From NCBI RefSeq assembly GCF_032452875.1, contig NC_083890.1:47688483-47752482 (forward strand): a DNA stretch of 64,000 bases. Reading direction: 5' to 3'. Below are positions 56,056 through 64,000 of the stretch, in pieces. Position 1 is the stretch's first letter. Every line of letters begins with the position of its first letter. Both the position numbers and the translations under genes were made by a program. The notes beneath the pieces were generated by a model. It worked only from the letters and a program-made list of their open reading frames with translations. It ran no database searches and was not told the origin of the DNA. The stretch is from Bos javanicus. Lineage: Eukaryota; Chordata; Mammalia; Artiodactyla; Bovidae.

Positions 56056-56350
56056 AAGCCACCCGCGCCCCGCCCAGAAGAGGGAATAACCCATGTCCAG
56101 TGGGAAGTGTGTTTCGGACCAGAGGACTGACGTGAACTGATATGCACCCATTCTCTATTTGTTGAAGTTGGTAGAATTTAAGTACAAACTCATGTCCCAG
56201 CATTTTGTCTGTTTTTTAGTTGACATTTTGCAGTTTTTTTATTGTAAAACTTCAATGCTGTCAAAACTTGAGTTGAAATCAAGTTATCAGTTATCTTGGT
56301 TTTTATAGATATAGATGAAATTTCTGTTAATAAAAGTTGCAAATCAGTGG
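56056..56350 (+). other. EEF1E1: EEF1E1 3' untranslated region
   Basis: Non-repetitive sequence between the stop codon and the first poly(A) signal. Cleavage is inferred about 15-20 nt after AATAAA; the sequence following it is GT-rich. Confidence 0.75.
56329..56334 (+). promoter_or_regulatory. Canonical poly(A) signal AATAAA of EEF1E1
   Basis: AATAAA about 275 nt after the stop, followed by a GT-rich stretch. A second AATAAA at 56776-56781 could serve a longer 3'UTR. Confidence 0.75.
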
Positions 56351-56355
56351 TTTAA

Positions 56356-57321
56356 TCTTAAAAAAAAAGTCCTTCCAGTAATTGACATATTTGATTGTTT
56401 ATTGACCTCTCTCATCTTGTAAAATTCATTTTCCCCTTCTGCGTATTTCTAGTGGTTTGTTTATGAACAGCTAGGGTAAATGGTCACCAAGGAGACAAAA
56501 AGGGAAAACAGATGGATTTGTCTCTCATGTGAGCCAGTAAAGGTGGTTGGCAAAATCTTTTTTGTTTCTTTCTTTCCTGTAGTCAGTATTCATGGACGTG
56601 GAACCAACTGCTGCTCTGCCCGAGAGGGAAGTGGGGTAAAATATGTTCCCTCGAGTTAATGGTTCTTTTGTTGGCCTTGGGCGTATTGGAATATGCAGCA
56701 GCTAAAAAGGGATGGGAAATTCCCACCATCCCCCTAATTTTGGACTCTGTAACTACTAGATTTTTCTAAACTGTTAATAAAAACCAACATAGAAAGGCTG
56801 CCTCAATGCCCTAAAGAACAAAAACTCACACTTTATTAACAAACCAATATAATTTATAACTCTTAGCAGCTGAGTCAATAAATAATCAGTGATTGAGAGC
56901 TAAAGAGCTTACATTTACAAACTGTAGGAAAAGTGGAGTCTTTGAGCACTTTATTGTGATGTAAGATTTTGGTGCCCCGGCTGAGTCTCAGTAGAAGACA
57001 ATTCAAAGTTCAAGTGCAAAGAGCAGAGACTTGGGAAATGTCCATCACCTCCTTTTGGCTCCGTGCTGCTTTGATCACATACTAGCTGCATGCGTGACCT
57101 GAAGCAAATCAGGTAACCACGTTTTCTTAATATGTAAAAATAAAGATAAAATGTAAAAATAAAGATGACTCTAAACTTTGAGGATTCGTGGAGACAATGT
57201 GTGTGGGAAAAAAAGCCTTAACGTGCAGCCCCTGGCTATCAGTAAAGGTTTCCCTTTATAAGAGCCCCACCCCTCCTGAGTAAAGAGAGTTAATAGGCAA
57301 GAGTGTTGAGTATACTGTAAT
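56356..57321. other. Downstream flank of EEF1E1
   Basis: Mostly unique; a further AATAAA at 56776 and a MIR-like relic at about 57040-57250 (ATACTAGCTGCATGCGTGAC). Confidence 0.45.
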
Positions 57322-57516
57322 TTGTTGTTGGGTAGTTGGTTTTTGTGACTCCCATGGACTAGCCCGAGAGGCTCCCCATCCATGGGATTTCCCAGGTAAG
57401 CATACTGAAGTGGATTGCCCTTTCCATCTCCAGGGGATCTTCCCAACCATGGACTGAATCTGGGTCTCCCGCATTGGCAGGTGGATTCTTTATCCTTGAA
57501 CCACCAGGGAAGCCCT
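57322..57516 (-). mobile_element. Bov-tA SINE
   Basis: GACTCCCATGGACTAGCCCG to the antisense head GAACCACCAGGGAAGCCC. Confidence 0.88.
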
Positions 57517-58037
57517 TAGATGAAGACAGTTTATACAGGGTTGGATTTCACAACTCATCACTACTTGGAGCATTTTTAATTTTTACAAAGTAGCCTCTGT
57601 ATTAGAAACTGTCGACTTGTATTTGCATATTCAGAGACTAGAGGGCTCAAGTTCATCTTGGGAGTTTGTGAACCACAGAGGTGGGCTTGCTCGGTCTGAC
57701 TTTTCAGGCGAACCACTCTCGCAGCTGGGTCTGCTGTAAGCCTTCCACCTTAAAATCAACTACTGCGAATCACACCTTCCGCTAACACTTCTCTGGTCTC
57801 CCCTGGACCCAGGGAGGTAAGCAGGACAGACAGGATAGAGGAGAGACGGGCTAGCCAGCCCTCCCATCCTGAGCGTTTCATTCTTTTACTTCAGTGTAGG
57901 TCCGCTGTGAGGAAAGGGGCGGAGGACGCCTCTTTGCTGAATGGACCCTCTTCCCACTTGTGCCTTGTGAGTCTTAACCCTCTGGGCTTCCTTATATCTG
58001 CTAGTCAGTTCTTCATTGCAGAGTTCAACGTTGCTTC
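57517..58037. other. Intergenic stretch with no recognised feature
   Basis: Nothing recognised. Confidence 0.4.
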
Positions 58038-58050
58038 AACAGGTTATCAC

Positions 58051-58173
58051 CAGGGAATTCCCTGGAGGTCCACTGGTTAGGACTCGACGCCCTTACTACC
58101 GAGGACTTGAGTTCCATCCCTGGTCAGGGAACTAAGATCTTGCGAGCCCCACGGTGCAATCAAACAAAAAACA
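58051..58173 (+). mobile_element. CHR-2 SINE with 13-bp target-site duplication
   Basis: AACAGGTTATCAC (58038-58050) and AACAGGTTCTCAC (58174-58186) differ by one base. Confidence 0.9.
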
Positions 58174-58309
58174 AACAGGTTCTCACGTACTGCATGCCAG
58201 GATGATCTTGGACAGTGAGAGGGTGGCAGAAAAGAAAAACCTGTTCCCCCAGGTGAAGATTAAATGATGCTCTTAGTGTCTAAATTGAAACCATTCAGTT
58301 CCCCTTAGG

Positions 58310-58580
58310 CTGCTGGGCTTCTGGTCATCTCCGTCAGGCACTTCTCAGCCTGAAATGCCCTTTCTTTGATAACTTCTTCAGCATTCAACTTTGTCATGTC
58401 CTGAAAACCAAGTCCCTGCTGACCACCCCGTCTCCCCCGCCTCCATTCTGGCTCTGAACGTCAATGTGCTCTTTTTGATCGCTTGTCTCCCACCAGAGGT
58501 ACTTTTTGCAGCCGTCAAAAACAATGAGTGGCACATAACAGTAGATTCTGGATATGTTTGTTGAAAGAATGTAGTATTAA
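58310..58580 (+). mobile_element. L2 LINE 3'-end relic
   Basis: CTGAAATGCCCTTTCTTTG at the left and GGATATGTTTGTTGAAAGAA at the right. Confidence 0.5.
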
Positions 58581-59309
58581 GTACATCTTGAGCTAACCAA
58601 GAAAAGTGTTTAAGTGCGAATTGCATTTAGGTACAGGTGGATAGCAGAAAAACCAAGGGATTGTTTTTTTCTCATGTGAAAGAAGACAGTCCACAGTTGC
58701 TGGTAGGCATCCAGCTACTTCTTCATACAAAACAAGTAGTCTTCTGTGTTCTCAAGTTCACCTCATGGTCCAAGTTGGCGATTGGCTCCAGACTTCAAGT
58801 CCATGATTAAGATCCAGAGAAGGAAGCCAGGAGGAAGGGCAAGAAGACTCCTCTCCCAGCTGAGTCAATTCGCTCGAAGGACCTTTCCTGGAAGCCCTGT
58901 TCAGCAATATCTATCTATTTACACGACTTTGTTCCTCCCCACCAGGAGGGAGGCCAGAAATGTAGTTCTTTAGCACACACATCGCCCGCCAGAGTAAAAC
59001 CTGTGCTCTGTCAGTGAGGAGGAAGGGAAGAAGGGATGGGTAGGCACAAGGCTGTCTCTGTCACAACAAGTAGGCAGGAAAGTCTGCTCTCACATACTTT
59101 CAAGGGGTGCTGAGCAGCTGGCAGCCTCTCCAAGAATGCTTTGCATACTGTTTCTGGAATTTGTTTACAGACGATTGGATTGGAAACTCTATGAGGGCAA
59201 GTGTGTAATTGTGTCATCCACAGAACCTGTGGATTCTCTGAAAGTAAATAGAAATAATGAGATAACTGTAGTCATGTCTGTGTTCTGGGCTCTGTACCAG
59301 GCACTTTAC
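58581..59309. other. Intergenic stretch with an old unassigned repeat and a MIR edge
   Basis: 58650-58980 reads like an ancient interspersed repeat (CTGAGTCAATTCGCTCGAAG, TTTCCTGGAAGCCC) I cannot name. 59190-59309 has MIR/L2 wording (CTGTACCAGGCACTTTACA). Confidence 0.4.
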
Positions 59310-59321
59310 AACATACACATT

Positions 59322-59594
59322 GCTGCTGCTGCTAAGTCACTTCAGTCGTGTCCGACCCCATCCAGCCCCATAGACGGGTGCCCCCCAGGCTCCCCCGTCC
59401 CTGGGATTCTCCAGGCAAGAACACTGGAGTGGGTTGCCATTTCCTTCTCCAATGCATGAAGGTGAAAAGTGAAAGGGAAGTCACTCAGTCATGTCCGACT
59501 CTTAGCGACCCCATGGACTGCAGCCCACCAGGCTCCTCCATCCATGGGATTTTCCAGGCAAGAGTACTGGAGTGGGGTGCCATTGCCTTCTCTG
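59322..59594 (-). mobile_element. Bov-A2 SINE with 12-bp target-site duplication
   Basis: AACATACACATT at 59310-59321 and 59595-59606. It splits a MIR-like sequence. Confidence 0.95.
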
Positions 59595-59776
59595 AACATA
59601 CACATTATCTCATGTTAATTTAGGAACCATGGCAGAGGCTGAGACTGACCGACATGCTGATCACCCATTAAGGCCACAGCTGGCGTGAACAGGAATCGTA
59701 CAGTTGCAGAATTGGAGGATGTCACCTGTCATCCTTGCGTGCACTGGGGTTTGAAGTGATTTGTGGAGCTCTGTGG

Positions 59777-60048
59777 AGAAGGCAATGGCACCCCACTCCA
59801 GTACTCTTGCCTGGAAAATCCCATGGATGGAGGAGCCTGGTGGGCTGCAGTCCATGGGGCCTCTGAGGGTTGAACATGACTGAGCGACTTCACTTTCCCT
59901 TTTCACTTTCATGCATTGGAGAAGGAAATGGCAACCCACTCCAGTGTTCTTGCCTGGAGAATCCCAGGGACGGGGGAGCCTGGTGGGCTGCCGTCTATGG
60001 GGTCGCAGAGAGTCGGACACGACTGAAGCGACTTAGCAGAAGCAGTGG
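59777..60048 (+). mobile_element. Bov-A2 SINE, inverted relative to the previous one
   Basis: GAGAAGGCAATGGCACCCC to CGACTTAGCAGAAGCAG; GCTCTGTGG at 59768-59776 and 60049-60057 is the likely duplication. Confidence 0.92.
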
Positions 60049-60162
60049 GCTCTGTGGTTGTCGGTCCCTGGCAGGCAGATGCTCTCCCAAGATGGTAGGA
60101 AAAGTGACCTAATGTAAATTATCCCATCACCATCCACACTCAGCAGTAAGATCATTGCACTG

Positions 60163-60389
60163 CTTGTTGGTTTTTTTAATTTGTATTTGGCTGCACTGGG
60201 TCTTCATTGCTGCATGCGGACTTTCTCTAGTTGCAGTGAGCAGGCGCTGGGACTTGCAGGCTTCAGTGGTTGTGGTGCACAGGCTTAGCTGCCCCGTGGC
60301 ATGTGGGATCTTCCCAGCCAGGGATCAAGCCAGGGTCCCCTACCTTGCAAGGTGGATGCTTAACCACTGGACCTCCAGGGAAGCCCCAC
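60163..60389 (-). mobile_element. CHR-1 type SINE
   Basis: GGCTGCACTGGGTCTTCATT to ACTGGACCTCCAGGGAAGCC. Confidence 0.85.
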
Positions 60390-62018
60390 ACAAAGGAGTT
60401 TTGATAGATGTGTGAGCATTCTCATTTTCACTCCCTGTTAAGCATATAGGTCCCCCATTGGCTCCACCCAGTTAAGTCTGAAGCCAGAGTCCCCACAGTC
60501 TTCGATGGGCACATTAGTTTTCCTTCAGGGACCGAGGCAGGGAGGTAGAAGTGGAATGAATGGGCAGATCACCCTCTCCTGGTGCTAAACGTGAGAGCCC
60601 TGCTAAAGTCCTTCCAGAAAAGCTTCAAGATGTGTTGATAAAAGTTTAAGCAGAAGTATTGTTAGGAAAGAATAGAACTTTGTAACAATCAGTTACACAT
60701 ACATCACACCAAGAGATGAAAGACACAGTTCTTTGACAAGGAGTCAAATTAGAATGATTACGAAGTATAGCTCTTTCATGTATGTGTATTTTTTCCTATC
60801 ATTTGACTTCATTACTTAAAAAAAGAATCAGATGTTACACAAACTTTAATATTAATCTAGCTTTGGCAGAGATGTGGTGGTGTCATGGATTTGAGCATTT
60901 AGCTTTCTAACCCCAGAGAGCAATATTTCTTCTTTCTCTCCACGATTGGATAACCTGTTCCAACCCATTACCAGGGCACTAAATTTCAAATTCTCCATGC
61001 ACCTGAGTAAGCGGCTACATATCTGGCCATCTTAATTTTAGTCTTGATTTATTGAAGCTGAATTACATTCCCAACTCTTCCTGGAGCTCTGGGTGAATTT
61101 TACTGCAAAAGCAACGGGGGAAAGTTGCCATCATATATCTCTTGCCGGGCAGAGGTTCTCGGTACACAAGGGGGCTCCTCATCCCACTCCTCCACGTCTT
61201 AGGTCTGGATTTATAACACTGAAGCCCAGCTCCAGGGTTACATACAGGCATATCCGAGATGAGATGGGAAATTTGATTTTGCAATAATGATTACTTGTTG
61301 CTGGAGCCCATATTCCTGCAGGCTCTGCCTTATTCTCCCTCCTGCTGATGAATAAAACTAATTCCAACTGCTACCTTACCTAGCAAAACTCATCTTTCAC
61401 TTACGAGCGAGACCAAAAGCAGGGAGACAGGAAGTCAGGAGAATTTGAGATGCTGGCCACTTTTGCTTCTGTGGCTCAAGGGTTTCTTCTTCCATTAGCA
61501 CTATTCCTTGAGGAATATTTTCATCTTTTAAACTTGGGTTTCTTTGTGGGGAGAATGAAAGCGCCTCAGCTCTTCCAGCCTGCCGAGTTAATGTGATGGC
61601 CCATCCGTGCTGTCTCTTCCACTTCAGACAGGCTGGGTCCCCAGGGCTCGTGAGCTGTAGGACGGATACCACGGACTAGGCTTGCCATTTCTGCTGAGGG
61701 TCATCTGTGCTTGAGGCCTTGCTGTGGATAATTTTTGCCCCCCACCCCGAACATCATCTGCTTGAGAAATTTGTGCCTGGCAGGCCTGTCTGTCCAAGTT
61801 AAGCTTGAAATACAACAGTCACACAGCTAACCTGACAAGGCATTGCTCTAAAGAGCAAGGCCCCAGGCCTGCTTTGCACAAGACCACAAACTTCCAGCCA
61901 TCTGATTACAAATTACAAAGTTTCTTTGGTGCAGTCCACGAACTAGTCTGTTTGTGCAAAAATGGGTTATCCTTCTTCCACTAGCCCAGTTTTTCCCAAC
62001 TTCCTGCAACACACATAC
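60390..62018. other. Repeat-poor intergenic stretch downstream of EEF1E1
   Basis: 1.6 kb without recognised SINE or LINE. 61000-61390 looks especially unlike repeat DNA. No gene recognised. Confidence 0.4.
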
Positions 62019-62219
62019 AGTCATTCACTAGTGTCTGACTCTTTGTGACCCCATGGACTCTAGCCCGCCAGGCTCGGCTCCTCTGTCCATGGGATTCTCT
62101 AGGCACGAATACTGGACTGGGTTGCTGTTTCCTTCTCCAGGGGATCTTTCTGACCCAGGGATCAAACCCAGGTCTTCCTCATCCCAGGCAGATTCTTTAT
62201 CATCTGAGCCACCAGGGAA
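62019..62219 (-). mobile_element. Bov-tA SINE
   Basis: CACTAGTGTCTGACTCTTTG to TCTGAGCCACCAGGGA. Confidence 0.9.
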
Positions 62220-62364
62220 TGTTTGGCCCTCTGGTTGGCCTCACCAGCTCTACAGTTCCTGACTTGTAGGCATTTGACTCAAGCCTTGTGACTTGTATGA
62301 AAGTACACTAGAGTTAACAGTCATTGTCAGAAGTTTTGGGCATGGATGACAGACAGTGGCATGA

Positions 62365-62480
62365 ATGCAGTGGTTCTCAGGCTTGAGCATGAATGGTAAT
62401 CACCCGGGCTTCCCAAAACACAGATTGCTGGGTCCCCGTTTGAGTTTCTGATTCAACAGGTCTGGTGTGACAGCCCCACC
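62365..62480 (+). mobile_element. MER5-type hAT relic
   Basis: GTGGTTCTCAGGCTTGAGCA, AAACACAGATTGCTGGGTCC and GAGTTTCTGATTCAACAGGT follow a MER5-type element. Confidence 0.7.
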
Positions 62481-62889
62481 ACGAGAGCCACCTGTCAGAA
62501 GCTTGGGTGACACAGAGTAGCTGCACTCATCCACAAAAGGGTGCTCTTGTCGTTTTTCACATCCGAGTCCAGTTTTCTGGAGGTGGGCCCAGTGTGCTGT
62601 CGAAGCATCCTGACTTCCCGTCAATTGTCTCTGTCCCAATACCAGCTTCATAGCAGCAGCTCTCACGGTGAGGCACTGCATGTTCTCAAGTGATGGAGCT
62701 ACACTGAAGCAGCGCTCAGGGCAACAAGTGGGATTCGGTCCAGGAAAGATCAGAACTGTAAAGCTGCTCCTAGAAGACAGCTGACACCAACACGCAGAGC
62801 GTTGTTTCACAACACACCCGCCTCTGGGCTTAGTGTGCCAGAGGCATTTCCAAAACTTTATATGATTAATACATGGTAATATTAAGTAT
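62481..62889. other. Intergenic stretch with no recognised feature
   Basis: Nothing recognised. Confidence 0.4.
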
Positions 62890-62898
62890 ATTACCCCT

Positions 62899-63011
62899 GC
62901 TAAGCTGCTTAGTCACTTCAGTTGTGTCCGACTCTGCGAGCCCATAGACGGCAGCCCACCAGGCTCCCCGTCCCTGGGATTCTCCAGGCAAGAACACTGG
63001 AGTGGGTTGCC
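62899..63011 (-). mobile_element. Bov-A SINE monomer with 9-bp target-site duplication
   Basis: ATTACCCCT at 62890-62898 and 63012-63020. Single Bov-A unit. Confidence 0.9.
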
Positions 63012-63274
63012 ATTACCCCTAAAGACCATCTAATATTTTCCTTTCTATTCTTCAGTTTCTTCCATTTTTAATTTGTTAACCCACTTCAAAAATAGGTTCT
63101 ACTGGTCAAAGGAAGTCACAAGGTCAGTCCAGACTGACCGACCTGGAAGGGGAACAAAGTCCTTCTCTTGATGGCAGAGCAGTATGCTGTCCCGAGTGTA
63201 CATGTTGTAGACATGTTAGAGTTTCACCCACATTCTCTAATCCTGAGTTTCTGTAGTTAAAAAATGGGTATTTT

Positions 63275-63410
63275 GGGTTTTTAATTATTTTTTTTGGGGG
63301 GGTCGCATCTCACAGCACGTGGGATCTTAGTTCCTCAGCCAGGCATGGAACCCATCCCCCCTACATTGGGAGCACAAAGTCTTAGCCACAGGACCACCAG
63401 GGAAGTCCTG
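63275..63410 (-). mobile_element. CHR-2 SINE with 14-bp target-site duplication
   Basis: AAAATGGGTATTTT at 63261-63274 and 63411-63424 is perfect. Confidence 0.95.
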
Positions 63411-63478
63411 AAAATGGGTATTTTAATATTTCCTCAAAGAGATTAATGTGAAGATTGAGAATGTGGTATGTTACGTGT

Positions 63479-63689
63479 TGTCGTTGTTTAGTTGCTCAGT
63501 TGTGTCCAACTCTTTTGTGACCCCATGGATTGTAGCCCACCAGGTTCCTCTGTCCATGGGATCACCCAGGCAAGAATACTAGAGTGGTCTGCCATTTCCT
63601 TCTCCAGGGGATCTTCCCCACTCAGGGATCAAACCCTCATCTCCTGCATTGCAGGTGGATTCTTTACCACTGAGTCACCTGGGAAGCCC
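63479..63689 (-). mobile_element. Bov-tA SINE with 11-bp target-site duplication
   Basis: ATGTTACGTGT (63468-63478) and ATGTTATGTGT (63690-63700) differ by one base. Confidence 0.93.
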
Positions 63690-63837
63690 ATGTTATGTGT
63701 GATAACAGTTTATAAATCGTAAAGTGCAAAACATATGTAAGAAATTATAATGGTAAAGGCAGCTAAAGGCAGGCTGGAAGAAAGAGAGCATATTATACAG
63801 GGCTTTAAAAGAAAATACAGGAGGTTATTGAAATAAT

Positions 63838-64000
63838 ATTTATTGAGCATTTGATATGTGCCAGGCACAGTTCTAAGTACTTTACAAGTTTAATCTTTTT
63901 TAATCATTACAGCTTTATAATATGGCTATTTTATGGCCATTTTGTAGAAAAAGAAATTCAGGCAAGTGGCACAGCCGGAATTTGAACCCAGTTCTGTCTG
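63838..64000 (-). mobile_element. MIR SINE, cut by the window edge
   Basis: TTGAGCATTTGATATGTGCC, GGCACAGTTCTAAGTACTTT and CACAGCCGGAATTTGAACCC are MIR core/3' phrases. Confidence 0.8.

Noticed and set aside
1..64000. CRISPR arrays, operons, riboswitches or prokaryotic systems
   Set aside because: The sequence is mammalian nuclear DNA; the regular repeats are SINEs, LINE tails and microsatellites.
56356..64000. First exon of BLOC1S5, expected next in the human order
   Set aside because: No CpG-rich promoter or recognisable coding exon is seen before the window ends.

Overview
The window is nuclear DNA from a ruminant, most likely a bovid (cattle-like). This rests on its repeats: tRNA-Glu-derived Bov-tA and Bov-A/Bov-A2 SINEs (ruminant), CHR-type SINEs (cetartiodactyl), BovB (RTE-clade) LINEs with the (CTGAA)n tail, and artiodactyl L1 pieces. 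The repeats do not fix the species.

There is one protein-coding gene, on the + strand: EEF1E1 (AIMP3/p18), a scaffold subunit of the multi-tRNA-synthetase complex. Four coding exons (41303-41389, 45508-45708, 50487-50582, 55915-56055) join through canonical GT-AG introns, all in phase 0, into a 174-residue protein. The promoter is a TATA-less CpG-rich region with CCAAT and GC boxes and overlapping ETS/YY1-type motifs at the start codon. A poly(A) signal lies at 56329.

Layout. 1-41 kb is intergenic and dominated by transposons: nested SINEs, about eleven BovB insertions or fragments (one nearly full length at 34.5-37.9 kb), an L1 5'UTR stub, MaLR-like LTRs, L2/MIR/MER5-type relics and one 5S-rRNA-derived fragment, with repeat-poor stretches at about 10.6-13.3, 17.0-18.4 and 20.4-21.7 kb. 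41.1-56.4 kb is EEF1E1 with SINE-rich introns. 56.4-64 kb is downstream intergenic DNA with more SINEs and a repeat-poor stretch at 60.4-62.0 kb; a MIR runs off the right edge. In human, EEF1E1 is followed in the same orientation by BLOC1S5, with known read-through transcripts; no exon of that gene could be recognised here.

No new gene system is evident. The most interesting signals concern mobile-element dynamics. Three BovB copies share the same premature stop codon, and two of them are independent insertions with their own target-site duplications. Two BovB copies lie tail to tail as a large inverted repeat. There is also a chimeric SINE that moved as a unit, a very recent 117-bp tandem duplication inside an old LTR, and a small minisatellite just inside EEF1E1 intron 1. 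All identities and boundaries were judged by eye.
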